Assembly (NCBI RefSeq): GCF_047501535.1
Contig: NZ_JAZDRJ010000007.1
Span: forward strand, 1-64,000
Length of the DNA: 64,000 nt
Source of the DNA: Yanghanlia sp047501535
GTDB lineage: Bacteria > Pseudomonadota > Gammaproteobacteria > Burkholderiales > Burkholderiaceae_B
Direction of reading: 5' to 3'
In this document: positions 7,965 to 17,014 of the stretch, one piece after another
How positions within the stretch are numbered: position 1 is the first letter of the stretch
How the letters are laid out: every line of letters begins with the position of its first letter
Translations under genes and position numbers: made by a program
Notes under the pieces: model-generated
Seen by the model: the letters and a program-made list of their open reading frames with translations, nothing else
Database searches by the model: none
Told to the model about the DNA's origin: nothing

Positions 7965-9004
7965 TGCGCATCGGTACGGCTAAATATACCTATCAGCATG
8001 ACGAGGCACTGTTCGACAGTCGTACGCAGTACGCCTGGCTGGCAATCCTGGCGTGTGCGTTGGTGGCGTTTCCTTTCCTAGCCAATGAATACTGGCTTTA
8101 TCTGGCCTGCTTGGTCGCCATCAATATTGGCAGTGCAACCGGGCTCAACATTCTTACCGGCTACACCGGGTTGGTCAGCCTTGGGCAGGCGGCGTTCATG
8201 GGGCTGGGGGCGTATACCGTAGCCGTTCTTGAGGGTTCGCTGGGCTTGCCGGTGCTGGTCAATCTGCTGGCGGGCGGTGCGGTGGCCATGTTGGGCGGCT
8301 TCATCGTGGGGATTCCTTCCTTGCGGGTCAAGGGGCTGTATCTGGCTATTGCCACCATTGCCGCGTCCATGATTCTGCATTTTGTATTTTCTAACTGGAC
8401 ATCGGTAACCGGCGGCACTGCGGGCCTCACCGTGGCGCCCGCGCGCTTTTTCGGCATTGACCTTGACACTGCGTTCCGCTTTTACTGGATGGTGGTTCCC
8501 ATCACCATTCTGATGCTTCTGGGGGCTGCCAATCTGTTCCGCACCCGCATTGGCAGGGCGTTCATCGCCATTCGCGACCGCGATATTTCTGCCGAGGTGC
8601 TTGGCATTCCTTTGCTGCGTTACAAGCTGCTGTCCTTTGGTATTTCCTCGTTTTACGCCGGGGTGGCGGGCGGCTTGTGGGCGTACTTCTTCCGCAGCAT
8701 CACACCGGAAAGCTTTCCGCTCACCATGTCCATCTTCTTCCTCACGGCCATTATCGTGGGCGGAATGGGTACCTTGTTGGGCAGCATCCTTGGGGCTACG
8801 TTCATCACCATGGTGCCCGAAGCATTGAAACTCATAGTGGGCTGGCTGCCGATTTCGGCTGATGCCACCCTGATTCTTTCACCCGTGCGAACCATTGTGT
8901 TTGGTTTGCTGATTATCGGGTTTCTGATTTTTGAACCGTTGGGTCTGCAGGAAATCTGGCGTCGAACGCAGCGGTTCTTCCATTTGTGGCCATTCAGGTC
9001 ATAA
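7964..9004 (+). CDS. livM: Branched-chain-type ABC transporter permease (LivM)
   Basis: A 346-aa second permease, with about ten hydrophobic stretches. The family motifs NILTGYTGLVSLGQAAFMG (about residue 60) and GRAFIAIRDRDISAEVLGI (about 195) are present. It pairs with LivH in the membrane channel. It overlaps livH by one base and is followed 21 bp later by the binding-protein gene. Confidence 0.95.
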   Translation: MRIGTAKYTYQHDEALFDSRTQYAWLAILACALVAFPFLANEYWLYLACLVAINIGSATGLNILTGYTGLVSLGQAAFMGLGAYTVAVLEGSLGLPVLVNLLAGGAVAMLGGFIVGIPSLRVKGLYLAIATIAASMILHFVFSNWTSVTGGTAGLTVAPARFFGIDLDTAFRFYWMVVPITILMLLGAANLFRTRIGRAFIAIRDRDISAEVLGIPLLRYKLLSFGISSFYAGVAGGLWAYFFRSITPESFPLTMSIFFLTAIIVGGMGTLLGSILGATFITMVPEALKLIVGWLPISADATLILSPVRTIVFGLLIIGFLIFEPLGLQEIWRRTQRFFHLWPFRS

Positions 9005-9025
9005 ATATAAAAACCAGGAGACAAC

Positions 9026-10198
9026 ATGAAACTGAAAACGATGAAGCATTGGCTGGCGGGTACGGTCATGGCAGGTTTGCTGGGTACTGCCGCCATGACC
9101 CATGCCGCCGAAAAAGAAATTGTGATTGGCGGCTCGATCCCCATGAGCGGTGTGTTTGCCTTTGCAGGCATTGGTATCCACGCAGGCATTCAGGATTACG
9201 TGAAAATTGTGAATGACGCTGGTGGGATAGAAGGGCATATGCTGCGCTATGTGCCCGAAGACAGTGGCTACAAGGTGGACGTTTCCGTTGCCGCTTTTAA
9301 GAAGATCACTAGCCAAAACGATGTCAATTTTTACTATGGGGATTCCACCGGTTTCAGCAAGACGATCAACCCGGAGTTGAATCGGGCTAATAGTATTTTG
9401 ATGTCGGGAGCTTCCTTCGCCACCGAGCTTAACGACCCTGAGAAATTCCCCTTCCAGTTCATTCCCGGCCCTGACTACACCGAGATGTTCGGCATCATGC
9501 TGCGCTACATCGCTCAAGAAAAGCCGGGCGCAAAGGTTGCGTTCATTTACTCCGATACGGAATTCGGCCGTGACCCGATCGACGAAAGCCGCAAGGTTGC
9601 GGAAGATCTTGGCCTGAGTGTGCCGCTGGAAATCATGACGCCGCCGGGTAGCGTTGATGTCTCTACAGAAATCGCCAAGCTGCGCCGCGCACGCCCTGAT
9701 TACGCCATTTTCCATGGCTACATCCTTGGCCCCATTCCAGAGTTCATCGGTCAGGCCCGCACCATGGGCATGGACACTCAGTTCATGGGCACCTTCTGGA
9801 CAATGGACAACTCCACCGTCATGCAAATGAAGGACGTCGCAGATGGCTTCATGGGCGTCATGCCTTATCGCTACTACTACGATGATTCTGCTCCCGCGCC
9901 CATGCTGGAGAAAATCCGCGAAATGCGTCCTGAGTATCAGAACGTTCCGTATATCCAGGGCTTTTTGTCCGCCATGCTGTATGCCGAAACCGCGCGCCGC
10001 ACTCTGGCAGCTGGCAAGCCTCTGACGGCAGAAAATATGAAGGCCGCCCTGAACACCATCGAAAACTTTGATACAGGCGGCCTGATTGGCGTGCCAATCA
10101 CGATTCGCGGCAACTCCATTCCGGTGGGCCGTATCTATCGGGCAGATGTAAGTGCCGGAAAAATGGTGCCTGCGTCTGATTGGATCGTTCTGGAGTAA
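9026..10198 (+). CDS. ABC transporter periplasmic substrate-binding protein (LivK-like)
   Basis: A 390-aa type 1 periplasmic binding protein (Peripla_BP_6). The signal peptide covers residues 1-27, ending MTHAAEKE. IVIGGSIPMSGVFAFAG is the usual first strand and binding loop. A CAGGAGA SD lies just before the ATG. The gene sits inside the operon between livM and livF. Because it is followed by acyl-CoA genes, the ligand is more likely an aromatic or aliphatic carboxylate than leucine. That is inference from context only. Confidence 0.93.
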   Translation: MKLKTMKHWLAGTVMAGLLGTAAMTHAAEKEIVIGGSIPMSGVFAFAGIGIHAGIQDYVKIVNDAGGIEGHMLRYVPEDSGYKVDVSVAAFKKITSQNDVNFYYGDSTGFSKTINPELNRANSILMSGASFATELNDPEKFPFQFIPGPDYTEMFGIMLRYIAQEKPGAKVAFIYSDTEFGRDPIDESRKVAEDLGLSVPLEIMTPPGSVDVSTEIAKLRRARPDYAIFHGYILGPIPEFIGQARTMGMDTQFMGTFWTMDNSTVMQMKDVADGFMGVMPYRYYYDDSAPAPMLEKIREMRPEYQNVPYIQGFLSAMLYAETARRTLAAGKPLTAENMKAALNTIENFDTGGLIGVPITIRGNSIPVGRIYRADVSAGKMVPASDWIVLE

Positions 10199-10201
10199 AG
10201 C

Positions 10202-11014
10202 ATGACAGCGGCCGCCACAGTTCTCGAACTGAACAATATCGAGGTTTTCTATAACAAGAGCGTCCAGGTGCTGCGCGGCCTGTCGTTAAAGGTGCAGCAG
10301 GGTCAGATCGTGGCCCTGCTGGGCTCCAACGGCGCAGGCAAAAGCACAACCCTGAAAGCCATTTCCGCATTGCTGGAACTTGAAGACGGCGAACTCACCG
10401 ATGGCGTGATCAGCTTTGAAAGCCGGGATATCAAGGCGCACAAGCCTCATGATCTCGTGCGAGCCGGGCTGTTCCACATTATGGAAGGGCGTCGTGTCTT
10501 TGAAGACCTCACTGTCGAGGAAAACTTGGTGGCCGCGACATACGCGTTGAGCGGACGCTCGGGCGTAAAGCCGGATTTCGATCTCGTGTATGAGTATTTT
10601 CCGCGTCTGCATGAACGGCGCGGCAGTTTGGCCGGTTATCTGTCTGGCGGCGAACAGCAGATGCTGGCCATTGGGCGAGCTTTGATCGCCCGACCCAAAC
10701 TGATTCTGCTCGATGAGCCCTCCCTTGGGCTGGCACCTTTACTGGTCGAGGATATTTTCCAGATCATTGCCCGCATCAATGCCGAACAAGGCGTGTCCAT
10801 GCTGTTGGTGGAACAGAATGCCTCGGTTGCTCTGGCTGTCGCGCATTATGGCTACATCATGGAAATGGGAAAAATCGTTACCGATGGGCCTGCGGACTAT
10901 TTGGCTGAAGACCCGGATGTGCGGGAGTTCTACCTCGGCGTAGGGGGAAGCGGCGAGACCAAGAGTTTCCGTCAAATCAAACATTACAAGCGTCGTAAGC
11001 GGTGGCTGTCCTGA
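10202..11014 (+). CDS. livF: Branched-chain-type ABC transporter ATPase (LivF)
   Basis: A 270-aa second ATPase of the importer. Walker A is LLGSNGAGKST (about residue 40), the signature is LSGGEQQMLAIGRAL (about 147), and Walker B is LILLDEPSLGL. About 25 residues extend past the usual end and finish in a basic tail (HYKRRKRWLS). It starts 3 bp after the binding protein and ends 1 bp before the synthetase, so it is tightly coupled to both. Confidence 0.95.
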   Translation: MTAAATVLELNNIEVFYNKSVQVLRGLSLKVQQGQIVALLGSNGAGKSTTLKAISALLELEDGELTDGVISFESRDIKAHKPHDLVRAGLFHIMEGRRVFEDLTVEENLVAATYALSGRSGVKPDFDLVYEYFPRLHERRGSLAGYLSGGEQQMLAIGRALIARPKLILLDEPSLGLAPLLVEDIFQIIARINAEQGVSMLLVEQNASVALAVAHYGYIMEMGKIVTDGPADYLAEDPDVREFYLGVGGSGETKSFRQIKHYKRRKRWLS

Positions 11015-11015
11015 T

Positions 11016-12833
11016 ATGAGCAACTTTTCGATTTCTGATCTGACCTTGCCGCAGATGTTGCGCGAGCGCGCACGCATGCACCCGCAGAAGGTGGCTTTGC
11101 ACCAGAAAGACTATGGCATCTGGCAGCCGATTACCTGGCAGGATTATTTTCAACGCTCGGGTTGGTTTGGTCTGGGCCTGCGTTCACTGGGAATGGAACC
11201 CGGCGCTCATGTGGGCATTATTTCCGAGAACCGCGCTGAGTGGGTGTTGGCCCAGATGGGCTGCGGCCTTGTAGGCGCGGTGGCCGTGGGGGTGTATCCA
11301 ACTAGCCCGGCGCCCGAAGTCTCTTACGTGCTGGCTCACGCCGATGTGGAAATCGTTGTGTGTGAAGACCAGGAACAAGCGGACAAGGTTGCCGAATCCC
11401 TGGATGAGCTGCCTCGGGTCAAGCATATTGTCATCATTGAAAAAGATGGTTTTCGCAATACCGACCCGCGGATTGCTGACCGTGCTATGACCTTCGATGA
11501 AGTGGAAGCAGCGGGGCGCGAATACGAAGCACAGCATAGCGGGCTGATTGAGGGCGTGCTGTCGCAACAAACCATGGATGACATCGCCCTGATGATCTAC
11601 ACGTCGGGATCCACGGGCAAGCCCAAGGGGGCGATGATCAGCTATCGCAATATCCATGGGGTATCTCCGGGGATTATCGACAGGTTGGAACTCACCGAAA
11701 ACTCCAGCCACCTCTCTTACTTGCCGCTGTGTCACGTAGCGGAGCAAATGCTGACGACTTTCGCCCCCATCTATTTAGGGTCGGTGGTGAACTTTGGCGA
11801 ATCCATACGCACGGTGCAGGAAGACTTGCGCGAAATCGCACCTTCATTATTTCTGGGCGTGCCGCGTATTTGGGAAAAACTACATTCTTCCATCATGATT
11901 AAGATCAGCGAAACGGGGCCATTCCGCCGTTGGCTGTTTAACCGTGCATTGGCTGCGTGCGAGCCTTTTGCTTACAAGCCCAAGGAAAAACGTAGTTTTA
12001 CAGAATCCCTGACTTTCACTTTTTGGTATTGGGTGATTCTGCGTGCTTTGCACAATTACACAGGCTTGCGTCGCTGCCATGTGGCGCTGACTGGCGCCGC
12101 GCCGGTGCCGCCTGCCGTGGTGAGGTTTTTTCGTGTCATTGGTGTGCCGCTTGTAGAGGTTTACGGGCTGACCGAATCCACCGGCATGATTACCGGGCAG
12201 TCCCTGGACGACCCGCATCCCACATCAGTCGGTACTGTCACGAAAGGGGTGGAGTACCAAGTGGATGCCAACACGGGAGAACTACTTATACGCGGGCCCA
12301 TGGTCTTTGCCGGTTACTACAAAAACCCCGAGGCCACTGCAGAAACTATCCGGGACGGCTGGCTTTACACGGGTGACGTTGTGGCCGAGCGCAATGGCCA
12401 GCTCTACATTGTTGACCGCATGAAAGACATCATGATTACGGCGGGGGGCAAAAATATTACGCCGTCTGAGATCGAGAACATCATGAAGGGCAGCCCCTAC
12501 ATCAAGGAATGCATTGTGGTGGCCGACGGGCGTCGCTTTGTCTCCGCCTTGATTCAGATTGATTTCGAAACCGTAGGCAAATGGGCGGAAAGCAAACGCA
12601 TTGCGTTCACACATTTCCGTTCGCTTGTGGAAAATCCCGCCGTCAATGAGCTGATTCAGAACGAGGTGGCTGCCGGTAATGCTGCACTTGCACCGGTGGC
12701 CAACATCAGGCGCTTTCATCTCCTGACCAAGGAGCTGGACCACGACGACGGCGAAGTTACCGCAACCATGAAAGTAAAGCGCAGCAGTATTTATAAAACC
12801 TATGCGGTTGAAATTGATGCGCTCTATGCCTGA
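11016..12833 (+). CDS. Acyl-CoA synthetase (long-chain, FadD15-like, AMP-forming)
   Basis: A 605-aa member of the ANL superfamily that activates a carboxylic acid with ATP and CoA. The P-loop motif YTSGSTGKPKGAM lies near residue 195, VYGLTESTG near 385, and the hinge region GWLYTGDVVAERNG, then DRMKDIMITAGGKNI, near 450-480. The C-terminal lid is complete. The length and the RxxKD hinge fit the FadD15/long-chain group rather than benzoate-CoA ligases. It follows livF by one base, so uptake and activation are expressed together. Confidence 0.93.
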   Translation: MSNFSISDLTLPQMLRERARMHPQKVALHQKDYGIWQPITWQDYFQRSGWFGLGLRSLGMEPGAHVGIISENRAEWVLAQMGCGLVGAVAVGVYPTSPAPEVSYVLAHADVEIVVCEDQEQADKVAESLDELPRVKHIVIIEKDGFRNTDPRIADRAMTFDEVEAAGREYEAQHSGLIEGVLSQQTMDDIALMIYTSGSTGKPKGAMISYRNIHGVSPGIIDRLELTENSSHLSYLPLCHVAEQMLTTFAPIYLGSVVNFGESIRTVQEDLREIAPSLFLGVPRIWEKLHSSIMIKISETGPFRRWLFNRALAACEPFAYKPKEKRSFTESLTFTFWYWVILRALHNYTGLRRCHVALTGAAPVPPAVVRFFRVIGVPLVEVYGLTESTGMITGQSLDDPHPTSVGTVTKGVEYQVDANTGELLIRGPMVFAGYYKNPEATAETIRDGWLYTGDVVAERNGQLYIVDRMKDIMITAGGKNITPSEIENIMKGSPYIKECIVVADGRRFVSALIQIDFETVGKWAESKRIAFTHFRSLVENPAVNELIQNEVAAGNAALAPVANIRRFHLLTKELDHDDGEVTATMKVKRSSIYKTYAVEIDALYA

Positions 12834-12844
12834 GTGAACACACT

Positions 12845-13654
12845 ATGACAAACCAGAAAACGGGCGAACCGGTGCTGCTAAGTATCAAGGACGGTGTCGC
12901 CATCCTGACCTTGAATAACGCTTCACAACGGAACAGTGTTAATGCACCTATGGCGGCGGCACTGAACCAGCGACTTGATGAGGTTGAAGCGGCTCGCGCC
13001 ACGCTGAAGGGGTTGCTACTGGTCGCGGAAGGGGAGCACTTCTGTGTGGGCGGGGATATTCGTTACTTTGAAGCACTGCTGGGTCAGCCCGAGGCTATGC
13101 GGTCGGGGTTGGGTGCATTGATTTCCGACCTCAATCGGGCTGTGGCGCGTATTGATGCGCTCCCGTTTCCTGTGATTGCGCTGGTGCAGGGCGCGGCAGC
13201 CGGTGCGGGCTTATCACTGGCGCTGGCCAGCGATATTGTCATCGCCACGGATGATGCGCGCTTTGTCATGGCCTATAGCGGCTTAGGGGCGACGCCTGAT
13301 GGCGGCGGCTCTTGGAGTCTGCCGCGTCGCGTCGGCCAACAATTGGCTTTGTATATGTATTTATTCAATGATCCTCTGGATGCGGAGCAAGCGCGGGCCG
13401 CCGGCCTGGTGGCTAAGGTTGTGAGTCGTTCCGCGTTGCAGGAAACCACGCAGACATTGGCGCAACGCCTTGCCCAGGGCTCGCGCCCCGCACAGAACGC
13501 GGGTAAAGCGCTGATACGCCGTGGCATGCAGACAAGCCTTGAGTCTGCGTTGCAGAACGAAAAATCACAGTTTCTAGAGCTCGCCACGCAGAGTGATTTC
13601 GACGAGGGAGTGAAAGCCTTCGGGCAAAAGCGTCCGCCTCATTTCACACTGTAA
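12845..13654 (+). CDS. Enoyl-CoA hydratase/isomerase, PaaG-like
   Basis: A 269-aa crotonase-fold protein. The oxyanion-hole Gly lies in QGAAAGAGLSLALASD (about residue 110). At the usual first catalytic Glu it reads ARFVMAYSGLGATPDGGGS: the hydratase Glu is missing and an Asp stands where PaaG-type isomerases carry theirs. It is therefore more likely a double-bond or ring isomerase than a plain hydratase. It starts 11 bp after the synthetase, with a poor SD. The C-terminal DFDEGVKAFGQKRPP is the usual crotonase end. Confidence 0.9.
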   Translation: MTNQKTGEPVLLSIKDGVAILTLNNASQRNSVNAPMAAALNQRLDEVEAARATLKGLLLVAEGEHFCVGGDIRYFEALLGQPEAMRSGLGALISDLNRAVARIDALPFPVIALVQGAAAGAGLSLALASDIVIATDDARFVMAYSGLGATPDGGGSWSLPRRVGQQLALYMYLFNDPLDAEQARAAGLVAKVVSRSALQETTQTLAQRLAQGSRPAQNAGKALIRRGMQTSLESALQNEKSQFLELATQSDFDEGVKAFGQKRPPHFTL

Positions 13655-13755
13655 GCAAAACTGAACCATTTTATTTTTATGTGTGCTGAGTGCTCAGGCA
13701 TTCGGCAGGGACGGCTGCCGCCCTGAACAAAGGCCAAGCCAAGAAAGGAAGAGCT

Positions 13756-14889
13756 ATGCAGTTTCAATTGAATGAAGAGCAGCGCCAGATTCAGGCTCTG
13801 GCCGAGCAGTTCTCCAGAAATGAAATTCAGCCACGCGCTGCGGCGGCAGATCGCGCGGCTGCGTTTCCCATGGAGGTACAAGAGCAAGCCGTAGCATTGG
13901 GGCTGGTGAATACCACATTGCCCGAATCGCTGGGCGGCCAGGGCTTGGGCAGCCTGGAGTTAGTGTTGATTACCGAGGCTTTGTGCCGCGGGTGTCTGGG
14001 CATTGGTACGGCACTGTGTATTAATGCCCTGGCATCTGAGCCCATTCTGATTGCGGGCAATGATGCGCAGAAAGAAGAGTATTTGGGGCGTATTGCTCAG
14101 GGCGCGCTGGCCAGTTTTGCCCTGACCGAGCCTGCTGCAGGGTCGGACGTGGCAGGCATCCGCACCCGCGCCGAACGAGTGGCCGGAGGTTATCGCTTGT
14201 CGGGCGGGAAAATCTGGATTTCCAACGCCACGCTGGCGGAATTTTTTGTGGTGTTCGCCAAGACCGACCCGGATCTTGGCTACAAAGGCATGACAGCCTT
14301 TATCGTGCCGGCGGACAGCCCGGGTCTGACTGTGGGCGAACCCCTGTCCAAGCTAGGCCAGAAAGCAGCCCCTACGGCAGAGGTGTTCTTTGACCAAGTC
14401 TTTGTGCCGGATTCACTGCGACTGGGGGAAGAGGGCAGCGGTTTTACCTTGGCCATGAAGGTGTTCGACCGCTCCCGCCCCATGGTGGCGGCGTTTGGTG
14501 TGGGGTTGATCCAGCGCTGCATGGATGAGGCGCTGGCTTATGCCAGCCAGCGTGAATCCATGGGCAAGACCTTGATGGGGCATCAGGCCATCGCTCACCG
14601 TTTGGCAGATATGCGGGTACGGCTGGAAGCCGCTCGCCTGCTGGCCTATCAGGCAGCTTGGCGCCTCGACAACGGCCAGACCAACACCATTGAGGCCTCG
14701 ATGGCAAAACTGTATGCCGCGGATGCCGCCATGTGGGCGGCAACCGAAACCGTACAGATATTCGGCGGCATGGGCTATTCCACAGAATACCCGGCTGAAA
14801 AACTGTTTCGTGATGCAAAGGTACTACAGATCTACGAAGGCACATCGGAAATCCAGCGCAATATCATTGCGCGCGAACTGAGCATATAA
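13756..14889 (+). CDS. Acyl-CoA dehydrogenase
   Basis: A 377-aa FAD enzyme of alpha,beta-dehydrogenation. I chose ATG 13756 because GAAAGGAAGAG precedes it; an in-frame start at 13690 would add 22 unlikely residues. FALTEPAAGSDVAGI (about residue 125) and GGKIWISNA are flavin-site motifs. The catalytic base is the Glu of QIYEGTSEIQR near the C-terminus, as in MCAD/SCAD-type enzymes. A gap of about 100 bp separates it from the isomerase gene, so a second promoter is possible. Confidence 0.94.
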   Translation: MQFQLNEEQRQIQALAEQFSRNEIQPRAAAADRAAAFPMEVQEQAVALGLVNTTLPESLGGQGLGSLELVLITEALCRGCLGIGTALCINALASEPILIAGNDAQKEEYLGRIAQGALASFALTEPAAGSDVAGIRTRAERVAGGYRLSGGKIWISNATLAEFFVVFAKTDPDLGYKGMTAFIVPADSPGLTVGEPLSKLGQKAAPTAEVFFDQVFVPDSLRLGEEGSGFTLAMKVFDRSRPMVAAFGVGLIQRCMDEALAYASQRESMGKTLMGHQAIAHRLADMRVRLEAARLLAYQAAWRLDNGQTNTIEASMAKLYAADAAMWAATETVQIFGGMGYSTEYPAEKLFRDAKVLQIYEGTSEIQRNIIARELSI

Positions 14890-14898
14890 GGAAGAGAC

Positions 14899-16089
14899 AT
14901 GGTTACGCTTGCCTTGAATCAGCCCGTCATCATTGACGCCATTCGTACCCCTTTTGGCCGTCGCGGCGGCGTTTTGCGGGAATATCGTCCGGATGCCTTA
15001 CTAGCAACCGTGTTACAGCAACTCATGCAGCGTAACCCTGTGGCGGGGGAACGTGTGGGTGACGTTCTGGCAGGTTGTGTCAGCCAGGCAGGCGAACAGG
15101 GCGCCAACATCAGTCGTCAGGCCTTGCTGCTGGCGGGCCTGCCGGAAACGGTTCCCGGCGTCACCATGAACCGTATGTGCGGCTCCAGCCAGCATGCGGT
15201 ACACACGGCGTCCCAGGCAGTGGGGGTGGGGGATATGGATTTCGCCATTGCCTGCGGGGTGGAAAGCATGAGTCGCGTCCCCATGTTTCTCGACCTCACT
15301 CTAGGCAAACATGATTTCACCGGTTTCGATAATCTGCATCCCGACCTGGTGCGTCGCTTCGATATTCCTCACCAGGTGGAAAGTGCTGAGCGCATTGCAG
15401 AGCACTGGAAGCTGAGTCGTTCCGAGCTGGATGATTACGCAGTAGAAAGCCACCGGCGTGCCGAGGCCGCGCGCGCAGCAGGGCTGCATACAGAAATTAT
15501 TCCCGTGGACGGTGTCAATAAAGAGGGCGGGCCGGTCAGCGTAACGGCTGACGAAGGTATTCGGGCCGTGATTGACCGCGAACGCATGGAACAGATGGCC
15601 CCGGTTTTCAGGCCGGCATCGGAAGGCGTGGTGACAGCGGCGAATGCCAGCCAGATGTCTGATGGCGCGGCGGCTGTATTGGTAGGGAACTACGGCCAGG
15701 TGCGTGATTCAGGCATGAATGCCCAAGCGTATTTCCGTTCTCGCGTGGTGACGGGGTCTGACCCCATTATGCAATTGACGGGAATTATTCCCGCCGCGCG
15801 GCTTGCTCTGCAGAAAGCCGGCTTGTCGATTCAGGACATGGACTGGATCGAGGTCAACGAAGCTTTTGCTAGTGTCGCATTGTGCTTTCAGCGTGAGTTC
15901 GACCCTGATATGGAAAAGTTCAACCCCTGGGGTGGGGCGATTGCGCATGGCCACCCGCTGGGCGCAACCGGTGCAGGTTTAATGGCGAAAATGCTGGCTG
16001 GCCTGCGTCAGGTGGATGGCCAGTTCGGCTTGCAGGTGATGTGCATTGGCCATGGCATGGCAACAGCAACTGTCATTGAAAGGTTGTAA
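14899..16089 (+). CDS. Acetyl-CoA acyltransferase (thiolase)
   Basis: A 396-aa thiolase that cleaves 3-ketoacyl-CoA. The nucleophilic Cys is in NRMCGSSQHAVHTA (about residue 92), the His in GHPLGATGAG (about 350), and the second Cys in MCIGHGMATA near the end, where CIGGG is more common. It follows the dehydrogenase by 9 bp with a GGAAGAG SD. It closes the beta-oxidation set of the operon. A hairpin follows at 16108-16153. Confidence 0.94.
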   Translation: MVTLALNQPVIIDAIRTPFGRRGGVLREYRPDALLATVLQQLMQRNPVAGERVGDVLAGCVSQAGEQGANISRQALLLAGLPETVPGVTMNRMCGSSQHAVHTASQAVGVGDMDFAIACGVESMSRVPMFLDLTLGKHDFTGFDNLHPDLVRRFDIPHQVESAERIAEHWKLSRSELDDYAVESHRRAEAARAAGLHTEIIPVDGVNKEGGPVSVTADEGIRAVIDRERMEQMAPVFRPASEGVVTAANASQMSDGAAAVLVGNYGQVRDSGMNAQAYFRSRVVTGSDPIMQLTGIIPAARLALQKAGLSIQDMDWIEVNEAFASVALCFQREFDPDMEKFNPWGGAIAHGHPLGATGAGLMAKMLAGLRQVDGQFGLQVMCIGHGMATATVIERL

Positions 16090-16107
16090 AAACCGCTTCA
16101 GTTAATC

Positions 16108-16153
16108 TATAGGCTTGTTTCACTCTGCCGACAGGCAGTTAACCAAGCCTATA
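16108..16153 (+). terminator. Stem-loop between thiolase and aldolase genes (terminator or attenuator)
   Basis: A 10-bp perfect stem, TATAGGCTTG (16108-16117) with CAAGCCTATA (16144-16153), encloses a second 5-bp stem (CTGCC/GGCAG). Only a weak T-rich stretch follows. The stem ends 4 bases before the aldolase ATG, so it would also cover the ribosome binding region. Confidence 0.5.
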
Positions 16154-16157
16154 TTTC

Positions 16158-16973
16158 ATGCTCCCTATCAATACCTTTAAAAAGGCCCTGCAGGCGGGCC
16201 AACCTCAGATCGGTGTCTGGTCCACCATTCCCTCCCCTTATGTTTCCGAGCTTGTCGGTGGGGCAGGGTTTGACTGGGTGCTGCTGGACACCGAACATAC
16301 CCCAACCGATGTGCCTTTGGTGATGTCGCAGCTACAAGCACTGGCCGCGGCACAACCTGCGCCGGGGCGGCCGGCTTCCCATGCGGTGGTTCGACCCGCC
16401 TGGAACGATATCGTGCTGATCAAGCGCTATCTCGATCTGGGTGTACAGACCTTGTTGCTGCCTTTTGTACAGAACGCCCAAGAGGCGACCGAGGCGGTGC
16501 GTGCCATCCGCTATGCACCACAAGGCTTGCGCGGCATGGGGGGCTCAACGCGTGCCTCCAACTTTGGGCGCACACACGACTACGTCCAGCGCGCGGCTGA
16601 TGAACTTTGCCTTTTGGTGCAAGTGGAGACCGCTGAGGCCTTGGATAACTTGGAAGCGATTGCTGCAGTAGATGGCGTGGATGGCATTTTCATCGGCCCG
16701 GCCGACCTTTCCGCCAGCTTAGGCTATCCCGGCCAGCCCGGTCATCCCACCGTGACACAGGTCATCAACGACACGATTGGCCGCATCCGCGCGTGCGGTA
16801 AAGCGCCGGGTATTCTCATGCTGAATGAATCGCGGGCGCGGGAATGCCTGGAGCTGGGGGCGCAGTTTGTCGCAGTCGCTTTGGATACGGTGTTGTTGCG
16901 CGACAGCGTGGATGCCATCGCTGCCCGTTTCTGCGGCAGCCACCAAGAGTCTGGCGCCCCCAGTACATACTGA
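16158..16973 (+). CDS. HpcH/HpaI aldolase family protein
   Basis: A 271-aa class II pyruvate aldolase, of the type that splits 4-hydroxy-2-oxo acids such as 2,4-dihydroxyhept-2-enedioate. The catalytic His is in LLDTEHTPTD (about residue 48) and the Arg in VRPAWNDI (about 78). The metal ligands are the Glu of QVETAEAL (about 157) and the Asp of GPADLSASLG (about 183). No good SD precedes the ATG because the 16108-16153 hairpin fills that space. The substrate is unknown. The site next to the beta-oxidation operon suggests a related catabolic step. Confidence 0.92.
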   Translation: MLPINTFKKALQAGQPQIGVWSTIPSPYVSELVGGAGFDWVLLDTEHTPTDVPLVMSQLQALAAAQPAPGRPASHAVVRPAWNDIVLIKRYLDLGVQTLLLPFVQNAQEATEAVRAIRYAPQGLRGMGGSTRASNFGRTHDYVQRAADELCLLVQVETAEALDNLEAIAAVDGVDGIFIGPADLSASLGYPGQPGHPTVTQVINDTIGRIRACGKAPGILMLNESRARECLELGAQFVAVALDTVLLRDSVDAIAARFCGSHQESGAPSTY

Positions 16974-17014
16974 AATCGCTGCGGTTTCTTTAACCGCGAA
17001 GTCACAGGAGCAAG

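Noticed and set aside
8999..9826. A 275-codon minus-strand frame antisense to the LivK-like gene
   Set aside because: It is His-rich and motif-free, the usual result of reading GC-rich coding DNA backwards; the plus-strand gene is clear.
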